Shown in pieces: positions 29,066 to 37,876 of a DNA stretch of 48,348 nt. This stretch comes from a bacterium (GTDB lineage: Bacteria; Bacillota; Clostridia; Oscillospirales; Oscillospiraceae): NCBI GenBank assembly GCA_029009095.1, contig JAQXJT010000019.1, positions 1-48,348 of the forward strand, written 5' to 3'. The position numbers and the translations under genes are program-made. The notes beneath the pieces were generated by a model. It did no database searches and was not told where the DNA came from. It saw only the letters and a program-made list of their open reading frames with translations. Each line of letters begins with the position of its first letter. Position 1 is the stretch's first letter.

Positions 29066-31588
29066 TTATTCCACCCCGGCAAAGTAAAGTTCCCGCTCCG
29101 CCTCCGTGAGAGCGAAGTAGGCGCAGGCGCCATTGATGACCTTCTCGCGCCAGCCGTTCCGCACGAACTGCCGCAGCTCCTCCACCCGGGCCTCCCAGCC
29201 GCCGGTGTCCCAGCGCTCCCGTTCCCGGGGCACCTCGGGGGCGATCTGCCCGGCCAGCTCGTCAATGGTGGAGAGCACATGCTCGTCGGAGAGCGCGGAG
29301 GAGAGGGCCTCCGCCAGACGGCGGCAGAACCTGTCCCGGAACTCTCCGTTGTACAGCAGCGTGCGGATGTAGGTGCTGTGCTGCAGCTCCGTACCGTCCT
29401 CTCCGATACCGGCAAGGACCATGCCCAGATTGTTGATGTCGTAGTAAAAGGCCCAGTCCAGATCGTAGAAGGCGTACTGCCAGAGGTTGCCGTTCTCCGT
29501 GGAGCGGAAGTAGCGGAGGTTTTGCTGCACGTCCGCGTTGGCGCTGTAGCCCTCGATGATGGCCCAGTCGATGAGACTGTCCATGTCCACCACGGAGCAG
29601 AGGTAGTCGTAGTTTTCCTTCTGCGTCATGTCGTGGGTGGCGCAGTAGCGGATCACCTCGTTGGAGAACTCGCCGCCCAACGGGGCGGGGGCCTGCACCA
29701 TGGTGACGCTGTCGGCGCTCACATTGGCGTGGGAGGCGTAGTAGTCCTCGCTGAACGCCTCCTTGAAGCAGTAGATGCCCCAGTATTCCCCGTTGATGTA
29801 GAGCACACAATATTTGTACTGCTGCCGCAGCACCTTGTCGGTGAAGTCCCCGCAAAGCTCGCTGAAAAGCTCATCCCGGATGATGGAATAGGTGTAATCC
29901 TGTCCGGCCCGGAGCACCAGGGAGGTGAAGTCCTGCACCGGACTGTCGAAGAGGTCATAGTGCAGCGATTCCTCTCCGAAGCGGGAGCGGAAGAGAAGCT
30001 TGAAGCTCTTTTTCGGCAGCTTCAGGCCCGTGTGGCCGTGCATCCGAACGCCGCAGTCGGCAGTGAAGCGTCCGTCCTCCTCAAACAGGGAGACGCTGGC
30101 GGGGATCTGGCGCATCTCGCCGAAGTAGTCGTAGGGGTTGTTGTACACGCCGCCGCCCATGAGCCGCCCCGGCTCGGCCACCAGGCTGGCCACCGGGAGG
30201 GTGTGCCCCTCGTTGAGGATGTAGCTGAGCGTCAGCGGCCGGGGGGTGAGCTTTCCTTCCACCACGCAGGCCGCCCGGATCACCGCAGTCTCGCTGACGG
30301 TGATGGGAGCAGTGTAGGGGGTAGAGGCGGCGGTGGGGATGCTGCCGTCGGTGGTATAGTAGATGGGCGCGTCGGCGGCCAGCTCCACGGTGACGCTCTC
30401 CACGCCCTCAAAGACGCCGTCCGCGGTGAGAGCCACGGGAGAGGGGGCGTAGCAGCGGAAGCCGTTGACATTTTCGCTGTGGGGGGTGGAGGCGGGGAAG
30501 AGGAAGAAGCCGTTCTCGCCGTTCATCCGCCCCATGCTGCCCTCGTTGGGGATGTCGTGGAGGTAGGCATAGTCGCAGAGCAGTCCGGCTTTGTAGAGGA
30601 AGAGCGACTCCCCCTCGCCGTCCAGCTTGAAATTGGTGTGGACGATATAGCGCTCGGTGAGACTTTCGTCCCCGGAGCAGTAGAACACGGCCGTCTCCCC
30701 GGGCAGCAGTTTCCTCTGGGGCAGACGCCACAGATCCGGTATGTCCTCGTCGTCGCTGAGACAGTACTCGCTCAGCTCCACCACCTCTGCGGACACATTC
30801 TTTACCTCCACCCAGTCGCAGTAGCCGATGGGGTATTGGTAAAGCGTGTTGGCGTTGGAGGTGACGGCCTCGTTGATGAGCAGGGGGGAGGTGCGGACGG
30901 CGGCGGACTCCATGGCAGTGTAGCCCTCGTCCGAGTTGGGGTAGCCGGGGGTGGAGAAGCGGGTGGCGCTGACTGTTGCGCCGAGCAGCGCCGCGCTCTC
31001 GCCCTTTTTCAGCCCCTCCAGCGAGAGGCTGCTGCGGCAGCGCCCGTCCGGTGAGGAGAGGTAGACGCTCTCTCCGGTGGAGAGGGAGAAATCGGTGTGC
31101 AGTTCGCCCTCCGTCCGATCCTTGCCCGAGGCAAAGAGGAGCAGGTAGCCGCCCTGCGGCAGCACGGTCCCATCGGGGATGCGCCAGCGCATCAGATCGC
31201 CCTCTTTGTCCGAGAGGTACCATCCGCCCAGGTCCGCGTCCCCGCCGCCGTTATAGAGCTCGATCCAGTCGGGGAACTGTCCGTCGGCATCAGCCAGCAG
31301 AGCCAGATTGCTCCCCGCCGCCTCGTTGACCACCACCGCCGTGTCCGCGTAGGGATCGGGCGTGGGCTGAGGCGTAGGGGTAGGGGGCACGGGAGTCTCC
31401 GGGGCGGGCTGCGGAGTGGGCGGCGAGGTGGCCTCCGCGGAGGAAAGTGACCCGGCCGTGGACTGGGGCGGAGGGGAGTTTGCCGCGTCCCGGCGCAGCA
31501 GGACCAGGGCGGCCAGCAGCAACAATACCAGTATGAGAACGGTCAGCGCCCGGAAGGAGCGGCTGCGAGAGACAGGTCGTTTTGCCAT
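29066..31588 (-). CDS. CotH kinase-family protein with lamin-tail domains, membrane anchored
   Basis: The product is 840 aa. Residues ~14-33 are a membrane anchor, followed by a Pro/Thr-rich linker (TPTPQPTPDPY). Two lamin-tail (LTD) beta-sandwich domains come next, near 88-220 (VVVNEAAGSN...FPDWIELYN) and 235-380 (LLINEAVTSN...CDWVEVKN). A chitobiase/FN3-like strand region (VTVELAADAPIYYTTDGSIPT) precedes the CotH atypical kinase domain (~500-800: GVRMHGHTGLKLPKKSFKLLFRSRFG, RDELFSEL, INGEYWGIYCFKEAF, FYDLDWAFYYD). CotH proteins phosphorylate coat or surface proteins; in spore formers they act in coat assembly, but this multi-domain surface type is mostly uncharacterised. It stands alone between terminators. 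Confidence 0.9.
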   Translation of the reverse strand: MAKRPVSRSRSFRALTVLILVLLLLAALVLLRRDAANSPPPQSTAGSLSSAEATSPPTPQPAPETPVPPTPTPQPTPDPYADTAVVVNEAAGSNLALLADADGQFPDWIELYNGGGDADLGGWYLSDKEGDLMRWRIPDGTVLPQGGYLLLFASGKDRTEGELHTDFSLSTGESVYLSSPDGRCRSSLSLEGLKKGESAALLGATVSATRFSTPGYPNSDEGYTAMESAAVRTSPLLINEAVTSNANTLYQYPIGYCDWVEVKNVSAEVVELSEYCLSDDEDIPDLWRLPQRKLLPGETAVFYCSGDESLTERYIVHTNFKLDGEGESLFLYKAGLLCDYAYLHDIPNEGSMGRMNGENGFFLFPASTPHSENVNGFRCYAPSPVALTADGVFEGVESVTVELAADAPIYYTTDGSIPTAASTPYTAPITVSETAVIRAACVVEGKLTPRPLTLSYILNEGHTLPVASLVAEPGRLMGGGVYNNPYDYFGEMRQIPASVSLFEEDGRFTADCGVRMHGHTGLKLPKKSFKLLFRSRFGEESLHYDLFDSPVQDFTSLVLRAGQDYTYSIIRDELFSELCGDFTDKVLRQQYKYCVLYINGEYWGIYCFKEAFSEDYYASHANVSADSVTMVQAPAPLGGEFSNEVIRYCATHDMTQKENYDYLCSVVDMDSLIDWAIIEGYSANADVQQNLRYFRSTENGNLWQYAFYDLDWAFYYDINNLGMVLAGIGEDGTELQHSTYIRTLLYNGEFRDRFCRRLAEALSSALSDEHVLSTIDELAGQIAPEVPRERERWDTGGWEARVEELRQFVRNGWREKVINGACAYFALTEAERELYFAGVE

Positions 31589-31644
31589 AAGCGTCTCCTG
31601 TGAGTAAAATTTCTTGAGGATATTCTACTCCATTCCATCCGCTC

Positions 31645-31681
31645 TTGCAAGTCCCGACAAATAAGCGGCAGAGACTTGCAA
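31645..31681. repeat. 9-bp inverted repeat over the EamA promoter
   Basis: TTGCAAGTC (31645-31653) and GACTTGCAA (31673-31681) are perfect inverted repeats 19 bp apart. The right copy ends in the -35 TTGCAA of the promoter below, the placement expected of an operator. An mRNA hairpin is excluded for the plus transcript because both arms are upstream of the start site. Confidence 0.45.
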
Positions 31682-31703
31682 AGAAGGGAGAAACTGGTAT
31701 AAT
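31676..31703 (+). promoter_or_regulatory. promoter of the EamA transporter gene
   Basis: TTGCAA (31676-31681), a 16-nt spacer and TATAAT (31698-31703) lie about 38 nt before the GTG start. Confidence 0.7.
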
Positions 31704-31740
31704 AAATCATAAGGAAAACCGTCCCGGGAGGAAACCGCCT

Positions 31741-32592
31741 GTGAATTCCCAGCAACGCAGCAAAACGATGCTGCTGCTTGCCATGCTCATCTACGGCAGC
31801 ATCGGCGTGTTCTGCCGCCATATCCGCCTCTCCAGCAGCGTCATCGCCCTGTCCCGGGCGGCGCTGGGCTTTCTCACGCTGCTGCTCTGGCGGCTGCTCC
31901 GCGCAGAGCGGGCGGACTGGGCGGCGGTGCGGCGTAATGCTCCGCTGCTGCTGGCTGCCGGCAGCTTCCTGGGCTTTAACTGGATCCTGCTCTTTGAGGC
32001 GTACCGCTACACCACCGTGGCCGTGGCCACCCTATGCTATTACATGGCGCCCGTGCTGGTGATCCTCGCCTCCCCGCTGATGAGGGAGCGCTTCACCGTC
32101 CGGAAGCTGCTCTGCGTGGCCGTCGCGGCGGTGGGGATGGCGATCCTCTCGTTGCAGGGAGGAGAGAAGAGCGGTTTGCGCGGCGTGCTGCTGGGTCTGG
32201 CCGCTGCGGTGCTCTACGCCTCCATTGTCCTCTGCAACAAAAAGCTCGCCGCCATCTCCGGCATGGACCGCACCCTTGTGCAGCTGCTGATCGCCGCCGT
32301 GGTTATGGGCGTCTACACCGCCGCTACGGAGGATCTGTCCGCCCTGCAACCCACCGGGACGGAGCTGGTGTTGCTGCTCATTCTGGGCGTGGTGCACACG
32401 GGGCTGGCCTACGCCCTCTACTTTGGCTCCATGGAGGCCCTTTCAGGGCAGACCGTGGCGCTCTACAGCTATCTCGACCCCATCGCCGCCATCTTTTTCT
32501 CGGCCCTGCTGCTGGGGGAGGGGCTGACGCTGCGCACCGCCCTGGGCGCGGCGCTGGTGCTGGGCGCCACGCTGCTGGGCGAAGCCGGATAA
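31741..32592 (+). CDS. EamA/DMT-superfamily transporter
   Basis: The product is 283 aa from GTG 31741 with SD GGGAGGAAA. An in-frame extension to 31645 would begin upstream of the promoter and is unlikely. About ten membrane helices are arranged as two EamA repeats. The first repeat contains LIYGSIGVFCRHI and SFLGFNWILLFEAYRYTTVAVATLCYYMAPVLVIL. The second contains YASIVLCNKKLAAI and GVVHTGLAYALYFGSMEALSGQTVALYSYLDPIAAIFFSALLLGE. Members export or import small metabolites; the substrate cannot be predicted. The gene stands between its own promoter and a membrane-protein gene 75 bp downstream. Confidence 0.88.
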   Translation: MNSQQRSKTMLLLAMLIYGSIGVFCRHIRLSSSVIALSRAALGFLTLLLWRLLRAERADWAAVRRNAPLLLAAGSFLGFNWILLFEAYRYTTVAVATLCYYMAPVLVILASPLMRERFTVRKLLCVAVAAVGMAILSLQGGEKSGLRGVLLGLAAAVLYASIVLCNKKLAAISGMDRTLVQLLIAAVVMGVYTAATEDLSALQPTGTELVLLLILGVVHTGLAYALYFGSMEALSGQTVALYSYLDPIAAIFFSALLLGEGLTLRTALGAALVLGATLLGEAG

Positions 32593-32667
32593 CGGAAAAG
32601 AGCATTGAAATCCCCCCCCTAGGCAGGGCAAATGTCCCCGCGGGAGGGGAGGAAGGGAGCATCGGAT

Positions 32668-33945
32668 ATGCAGAAAACGAGAGACAGTCGGACATTTCTG
32701 GCGTGGCTGCTGGCAGCGCTGGCGGCGTTGGCGCTGCTGCTGGGCTATCTCCACTTTTACGGGGACTCATGGCTCTCTTCCGACGATTCCAGCGAGATGA
32801 TCCTCTCCCGCATCCTGGCCGGGGAGGGTGGGATCCTGACGGAAAACTGGCACTATTCCACCGAACTGCGCGTTCTCAACACCCAACTGGTGTGGAGCGC
32901 CCTCTTCCGGCTGAGCGATCGCTGGCATCTGGTGCGTCTGGCTGGCACGGCGGTCTCGCTGGTGGCGATGTGCCTGTGCATCTGGCTGCTCTGCCGGTGG
33001 GTGGGGCGGGAAAAGTATACGGGGTGGCTGTGTACGATCTTCCTTACGCCCATCTGCCCGGTCTATTTTATCATCATGCTGTTTGGCATCTACTATGTGC
33101 CCCACGTCTCCATCTCCCTGCTGCTCACGGCGCTCTTCTACCGCTGCACGAAGGCTCGTTCGCGGAAAGAATACGTGCTGCTGCTGATCCCGGGCTGCGT
33201 GCTGTCCTTTCTGGCGGGCCTGGGCGGACTGCGCCAGCTTCTCATCTGGCACGCTCCGGCCCTTCTGGCCGTGGCGCTGCTCAGTCTCAGCGGCGGGGAG
33301 CGCCCCCAGGTGCGGCGTAGCGGCGGCTTTGCCGCTGGCGCGTTCCTTTGGGCGGCGGCGGGGTATTTGGTGAACAGCCGGATCCTCAGCGGGCGGTACC
33401 ATTTCCTGTCCTATGAGAGCATCCACTTCACAGACTTCGACCCGAAGCGGGTCTGGCAGACGGTGATTGACTGGATGAAGCTCTATGGCTACCGCAGCGG
33501 CGGCAAGGTGTTCTCAGCCGATTTGTTCTTCAACGGGGCCTTTGCCGTTACTGTGCTTTTGATCGTATGCAGCGCCATCGCCGTGCTGCGCCGGAAGGAG
33601 AGCTACGGCCCGGGGGAGAGACTGATCGTATGGTACTATGTGAGCGCCCTGCTCATCCTGCTGCTGCTCTACGGCTTCAGCGATATGGAGTATGCCGACC
33701 GCTACAGCATCCCCCTGACGGTCTTTGGCTTTGTGGTGGTGCTTCTCGGTTGCACGGACGGGGCAGACGGAGCAAAGGGCAGGGCCGCGCTGCTCGTTCT
33801 CGCCGTGCTGATCGGCATCCAGGGCGTTGGATTCTACCGCACCTACTCGGGGGAGCGGGGCGGCATCCGGGACGAGATCGTGGCTGGGGAGAGTTACGGA
33901 AGCTGGGGACGCAAGGCCACCTCCCGCAGTCTCCTGTGCCGGTAG
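32668..33945 (+). CDS. multi-pass membrane protein, GT-C-like, interrupted by an in-frame TAG
   Basis: ATG 32668 has the SD GGAAGGGAG. The visible 425 residues hold about nine hydrophobic segments, with an acidic first extracytoplasmic loop (YGDSWLSSDDSSEMILSRILAGEGG) that resembles the loop of GT-C glycosyltransferases, where aspartates bind the polyprenyl-phosphate sugar. No named family is certain. The frame ends at TAG 33943-33945, but the same frame stays open and protein-like for another 109 codons. The gene is therefore broken by a nonsense mutation, or less likely read through. The natural codon was probably Tyr, making RYLVAEGY. Confidence 0.7.
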   Translation: MQKTRDSRTFLAWLLAALAALALLLGYLHFYGDSWLSSDDSSEMILSRILAGEGGILTENWHYSTELRVLNTQLVWSALFRLSDRWHLVRLAGTAVSLVAMCLCIWLLCRWVGREKYTGWLCTIFLTPICPVYFIIMLFGIYYVPHVSISLLLTALFYRCTKARSRKEYVLLLIPGCVLSFLAGLGGLRQLLIWHAPALLAVALLSLSGGERPQVRRSGGFAAGAFLWAAAGYLVNSRILSGRYHFLSYESIHFTDFDPKRVWQTVIDWMKLYGYRSGGKVFSADLFFNGAFAVTVLLIVCSAIAVLRRKESYGPGERLIVWYYVSALLILLLLYGFSDMEYADRYSIPLTVFGFVVVLLGCTDGADGAKGRAALLVLAVLIGIQGVGFYRTYSGERGGIRDEIVAGESYGSWGRKATSRSLLCR

Positions 33946-34275
33946 CTGGTCGCAGAGGGATACACCCAGGGTGTGGCCACGTTCTGGAATTCCAATGTGC
34001 TGACCGAACTGAGCGGTGGCGCCATCGAGATGTGGACGATCCAAAATTTGAACGACGGGGAGGCGCGCATTTTCCGCTGGCTGCAGCAGACGGATCACGA
34101 TACCCGGAGACCGGAAGGCAAGGTGTTTTTGATCGCAGGGGGCAGTATGGATGTGGGCGAGCCGACGGCGGAACTTGTGGCGGGGGCGGAGAAAGTCTTC
34201 CACAGCGGGGAATACACGGCCTATTGCTATGCATCATGGCAGGAGCTGGAAAGTCTCCTCGGCGCGGACGCGTGA
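33946..34275 (+). pseudogene. C-terminal remainder of the membrane protein after the TAG
   Basis: Codons continue in the same frame directly after the TAG: LVAEGYTQGVATFWNSNVLTELSGGAIEMW, then a soluble domain ending EKVFHSGEYTAYCYASWQEL before TGA at 34273. There is no SD or sensible start at the break; the GTG at 33973 is internal. This is the extracytoplasmic C-terminal domain of the preceding protein, so the full product would be 535 aa. A one-base change at 33945 would restore it. Confidence 0.7.
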
Positions 34276-34326
34276 ATGATCTCCGCCGCCACGGGAGAAA
34301 AGCTGCAAAAATCCGCCCGTTCCCTG

Positions 34327-34354
34327 TTGACAAAACCGATTTTTGTGGTAGAAT
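34327..34354 (+). promoter_or_regulatory. promoter of alaS
   Basis: TTGACA (34327-34332), a 16-nt spacer and TAGAAT (34349-34354) give a strong sigma-A promoter. The transcript would begin near 34361, at the start of the T-box leader. Confidence 0.85.
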
Positions 34355-34360
34355 GACGAA

Positions 34361-34600
34361 GCTCACAGGCTATGACGAAGATGAGCTGCGCCACGGGTTG
34401 TACAGAGAGAGGGGCAAGGTGAAAGCCCTCCGGCCACGAACGCAGCGGCCCCTTCACCAGCCCCGCGCGAGGAGCGCGGCGACCCGCCCCCGTTACCGGG
34501 CGCACGAGATGCGGCTTTCGGCCGTAATCAGGGTGGTACCGCGTGGATATGTTTCCCCGCCCCTGTTTTCAGGGGGCGGGGATTTTTGTTGTGGTCAAAT
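34361..34600 (+). promoter_or_regulatory. T-box riboswitch, alanine-specific
   Basis: The T-box sequence AGGGTGGTACCGCG is at 34530-34543. Its TGGT bulge can pair with the ACCA end of uncharged tRNA-Ala, whose discriminator base is A. Stem I shows GACGAAGATGAG at the base, the AGAGAG and GGTGAAAG distal elements, and a specifier loop CGAA-C-GCA-G, giving the specifier codon GCA (34442-34444), an alanine codon. The terminator at 34555-34587 competes with the antiterminator containing the T-box. Uncharged tRNA-Ala would thus switch on alaS. Confidence 0.95.
34555..34587 (+). terminator. T-box-controlled terminator before alaS
   Basis: CCCCGCCCCTG pairs with CAGGGGGCGGGG around TTTT, followed by ATTTTTG. 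It ends 30 nt before the alaS start. Confidence 0.9.
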
Positions 34601-34617
34601 AATTTAGGAGGTAATAT

Positions 34618-37254
34618 ATGAAAAAGTTTGGTTTGAACGAGCTGCGGGAGATGTATCTCTCCTTCTTTGAGACGAAAGGACACCTGCGTCTGCCCAGCTT
34701 CTCTCTGATCCCCAAGAACGACCCCTCTCTGCTGCTCATCAACGCGGGCATGAGTCCCATGAAGACCTGGTTCACCGGCGAGGAGGAGCCCCCCCGCCGC
34801 CGCGTGACCACCTGCCAGAAGTGCATCCGCACCCCCGACATCGAGAACATCGGCAAGACCGCCCGCCACGGCACCTACTTCGAGATGCTGGGTAACTTCT
34901 CCTTCGGCGACTACTTCAAGCACGAGGCCATCCAGTGGGCGTGGGAATTCCTCACCTCCCCCGAGTGGGTGGGCATCGACCCCGACCTCCTCTATCCCAG
35001 CGTCTTTGAGAGCGACGACGAGGCTTTTGAGATCTGGAACAAGGAGATCGGCATCCCTGCCGAGCGGATCTTCCGCTTCGGCAAGGCGGACAATTTCTGG
35101 GAGCACGGCAGCGGCCCGTGCGGCCCCTGCAGCGAGATCTACTACGACCGCGGCGAGAAGTACGGCTGCGGCAAGCCCGGCTGCACCGTGGGCTGCGACT
35201 GCGACCGGTATATCGAGGTTTGGAACCTGGTATTCTCCCAGTTCAACAATGACGGAAACAACAACTACACCGAGCTGCCCCAGAAGAACATCGACACCGG
35301 CATGGGTCTGGAGCGTCTGGCCGTGGTGTGCCAGGATGTGAACTCTCTCTTCGATGTGGACACCGTCATGAACATCACCCACACCGTCAGCGAGATCACC
35401 GGCGCCCATTACGGGGAGAGCTACGAGAAGGACGTGTCTCTGCGCATCATCACCGACCATATCCGCTCCTCCACCTTCATGACCGCCGACGGCGTCCTGC
35501 CCTCCAACGAGGGCCGCGGCTACGTGCTGCGCCGTCTGCTCCGCCGGGCCGCCCGCCACGGGCGCCTCCTGGGCGTGACGGAGCCCTTCCTCTACAAGGT
35601 CTGCGACATGGTCATCCACGAAAATCAGGGCGCTTACCCCGATCTGGTGGAGAAGAGGGACTACATCACCCGCGTCATCAAGACCGAGGAGGAGGCCTTC
35701 GCCAAGACCATCGATGTGGGCCTGGGCATCTTCTCCGCCATGCTGGAGAGCCATAAGGAGAAGGGAGAGACCGTTTTCTCCGGCGCCGACGCCTTCAAGC
35801 TCTATGATACCTATGGCTTCCCGCTGGATCTCACCCGCGAGATGGCCCAGGACGAGAACATGACTGTGGACGAGGAGGACTTCCAGGCGCTCATGAAGGA
35901 GCAGCGGGAGCGCGCCCGCGCCGCACGCAAGGACGACACCGCCTGGGCGGGTCTGGATCTGGGTCTGGACAATCTGCCCACGCAGTTCACCGGCTACAAG
36001 CTGCTCTGCGACGAGGGCAGGATCCTTGCCATCGTGGCCGAAGAGGAGCTGCGCGAGAGCATCGGCAGCGGCGTGGAGGCCAGCATCGTTCTGGACAAGA
36101 CGCCCTTCCACGCGGAGATGGGCGGCCAGAGCGCCGACCACGGCCTGCTGATCCTCAAGGACGCGGTGTTTGAAGTCACCGATGTGCAGAAGAACAAGGC
36201 CGGCAAGGTTCTCCACAGCGGCAGAATGGTCTCCGGCTCCCTGAATGTGGGCGACACCGTGAAGGGCTGCGTGGACACCCAGCGCCGCCGGGCCATCGCC
36301 CGGGCCCACAGCGCCACCCATTTGCTGCACAAGGCTCTCCGCACCGTGCTGGGCGACCATGTGCATCAGGCCGGCTCTCTGGTGGAGCCCGACCGGCTGC
36401 GCTTCGACTTTACCCACTTCTCCGCCATGACCGACGAGGAGATCGCCGCCGTGGAGCGGCAGGTCAACGAGGCCGTGCTGGAGGGTTACCCCATCGCCAC
36501 CAACGAGATGCCCATTGAGGAGGCCCGGTCTCTGGGCGCCATGGCCCTCTTCGGCGAGAAGTACGGCGACGTGGTGCGCGTGGTCGACATGGGCGAGGGC
36601 TACTCCGTGGAGTTCTGCGGCGGCACCCATCTGGACAACACCGCCAAGGTGGGCTCTGTGCGCATCACCAGCGAGTTCTCCGTGGCCAGCGGCGTGCGCC
36701 GGATCGAGGCCACCGTGGGCAAGGCCACGCTGGAGCTGCTGGAAAACAACGAGCGGGTGCTGAGCACGCTGGGCGCGAAGCTCAAGTGCCGCAGCGAGGA
36801 GCTCGTGGAGCGCTTCGACGCCCACACCGAAGAGATCCGCCAGCTCCGCCAGGAGGTGGAGAAGTTCCGCAGCAAGGCGCTGCTGAGCGACGTGGGCGGC
36901 TATCTGGAGAAGGCCCGCGACGTCAACGGACTGCAGGTGGTCACCGCGGAGGTGGGCGCGCTGGAGACCGACGCCCTGCGCAAGATGGGCGACTTCCTGC
37001 GGGATAAGAGCGGCGATGTGGTGGCCGTGCTGGCTGCCGTAAAGGATGAAAAAATCACCTTCCAGTGCGTCTGCGGCAAGAACGCCGTGGCCCGGGGCGT
37101 CAAGGCCGGGGATGTGATCCGCTGCATCACCGCCCTCTGCGGCGGCAAGGGCGGCGGCAAGCCCGACTCCGCCATGGGCGGCGGCAACGACGTGAGCAAG
37201 CTCGGCGAGGCGCTGGGCGCCGTGGAAGGCTTCGTGGCCGAAAAGACCCGCTGA
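34618..37254 (+). CDS. alaS: alanyl-tRNA synthetase
   Basis: The 878-aa product is full length. The class II catalytic domain starts ELREMYLSFFETKGHLRLPSFSLIP, with motif 2 region RTPDIENIGKTARHGTYFEMLGNFSFGDYFK and motif 3 TGMGLERLAVV. The editing domain has its zinc-binding HSATHLLHKALR and CGGTHLDNTAKVG, and the C-Ala domain ends with GKGGGKPDSAMGGG. An insert with cysteines (KYGCGKPGCTVGCDCDRY) lies in the catalytic domain. SD TAGGAGGTAAT is ideal. Expression is controlled by the alanine T-box upstream. Confidence 0.98.
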   Translation: MKKFGLNELREMYLSFFETKGHLRLPSFSLIPKNDPSLLLINAGMSPMKTWFTGEEEPPRRRVTTCQKCIRTPDIENIGKTARHGTYFEMLGNFSFGDYFKHEAIQWAWEFLTSPEWVGIDPDLLYPSVFESDDEAFEIWNKEIGIPAERIFRFGKADNFWEHGSGPCGPCSEIYYDRGEKYGCGKPGCTVGCDCDRYIEVWNLVFSQFNNDGNNNYTELPQKNIDTGMGLERLAVVCQDVNSLFDVDTVMNITHTVSEITGAHYGESYEKDVSLRIITDHIRSSTFMTADGVLPSNEGRGYVLRRLLRRAARHGRLLGVTEPFLYKVCDMVIHENQGAYPDLVEKRDYITRVIKTEEEAFAKTIDVGLGIFSAMLESHKEKGETVFSGADAFKLYDTYGFPLDLTREMAQDENMTVDEEDFQALMKEQRERARAARKDDTAWAGLDLGLDNLPTQFTGYKLLCDEGRILAIVAEEELRESIGSGVEASIVLDKTPFHAEMGGQSADHGLLILKDAVFEVTDVQKNKAGKVLHSGRMVSGSLNVGDTVKGCVDTQRRRAIARAHSATHLLHKALRTVLGDHVHQAGSLVEPDRLRFDFTHFSAMTDEEIAAVERQVNEAVLEGYPIATNEMPIEEARSLGAMALFGEKYGDVVRVVDMGEGYSVEFCGGTHLDNTAKVGSVRITSEFSVASGVRRIEATVGKATLELLENNERVLSTLGAKLKCRSEELVERFDAHTEEIRQLRQEVEKFRSKALLSDVGGYLEKARDVNGLQVVTAEVGALETDALRKMGDFLRDKSGDVVAVLAAVKDEKITFQCVCGKNAVARGVKAGDVIRCITALCGGKGGGKPDSAMGGGNDVSKLGEALGAVEGFVAEKTR

Positions 37255-37274
37255 TTTTGATAACACCATATTCC

Positions 37275-37313
37275 GCAGAGAGCGGCTTTGTCCGCTCTCT
37301 GCGTGAGCTTTTC
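37275..37313 (+). terminator. terminator or hairpin after alaS
   Basis: GCAGAGAGCGG and CCGCTCTCTGC form a perfect 11-bp stem; GTGAGCTTTTC follows, a moderate U-tract. It lies between alaS and the HIT gene, allowing partial read-through. Confidence 0.65.
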
Positions 37314-37328
37314 TGAAAGGAGCTTACC

Positions 37329-37670
37329 ATGGAAGATTGCCTGTTCTGCAAGATCATCGCCGGAGAGATCCCTTCCCAGCACGTCTATGAGGATAACTGG
37401 GTCTACGCTTTCCGTGACATCAACCCCCAGGCCCCCACCCACATTCTGGTGGTGCCCAAAGAGCACATCTCCTCTCTCGCGGAGCTCACGCCCGCAAACT
37501 CTGTCCACGCGGTCAAGTGCCTGGAGGCCGTACCCATCATCGCGGAAAACGAGGGCCTCTCCAATGGCTACCGCGTGATCTCCAATGTGGGCGAGGACGG
37601 CGGCCAGACCGTGAAGCACCTGCACTTCCATATCCTCGGCGGCAGGAAGCTCACCGAAGAGATGGCCTGA
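37329..37670 (+). CDS. HIT-family nucleotide-binding protein
   Basis: The 113-aa product begins MEDCLFCKIIAGEIPSQHVYEDN (HIT fold with a Cys-x2-Cys pair) and has the catalytic histidine triad in VKHLHFHILGG. It belongs to the HINT/PKCI branch, which hydrolyses AMP-linked adducts such as adenosine 5'-phosphoramidates and aminoacyl-adenylates. The latter activity makes its position directly after alaS notable, though its role here is not shown. SD AAAGGAG precedes ATG 37329. Confidence 0.93.
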   Translation: MEDCLFCKIIAGEIPSQHVYEDNWVYAFRDINPQAPTHILVVPKEHISSLAELTPANSVHAVKCLEAVPIIAENEGLSNGYRVISNVGEDGGQTVKHLHFHILGGRKLTEEMA

Positions 37671-37688
37671 GCGGACATAACAGCGCAG

Positions 37689-37760
37689 AAAAAAGACCCG
37701 CAGAAACGGCGGGTGAAAAAGGAAAGCATCCGTATCCAGGAAATGGTACGGATGCTTTCC
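37689..37760 (-). terminator. two terminator hairpins between HIT and the M18 gene
   Basis: On the minus strand a 14-bp perfect stem (TACGGATGCTTTCC / GGAAAGCATCCGTA, 37721-37760) is followed by TTTTTC. A second hairpin, ACCCGC/GCGGGT (37696-37714), is followed by six T. Both face transcripts from the aminopeptidase gene ending at 37877. The first may also serve the HIT gene. Confidence 0.7.
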
Positions 37761-37876
37761 CTATGCCGGCCCTGTTTACTCCAGACCGCGATGGATTCCA
37801 TCCCGGCTGCGTCATCGCCCGCCGGGGTGGAAAATGCAACGATCCGGTGGGTTTTCCTCCGACCGTCCCTGATGCT

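Noticed and set aside
33973-34275. Independent gene starting at GTG 33973
   Set aside because: No SD precedes it, and the frame is continuous with the membrane-protein gene upstream of the TAG, so it is a remainder, not a gene.
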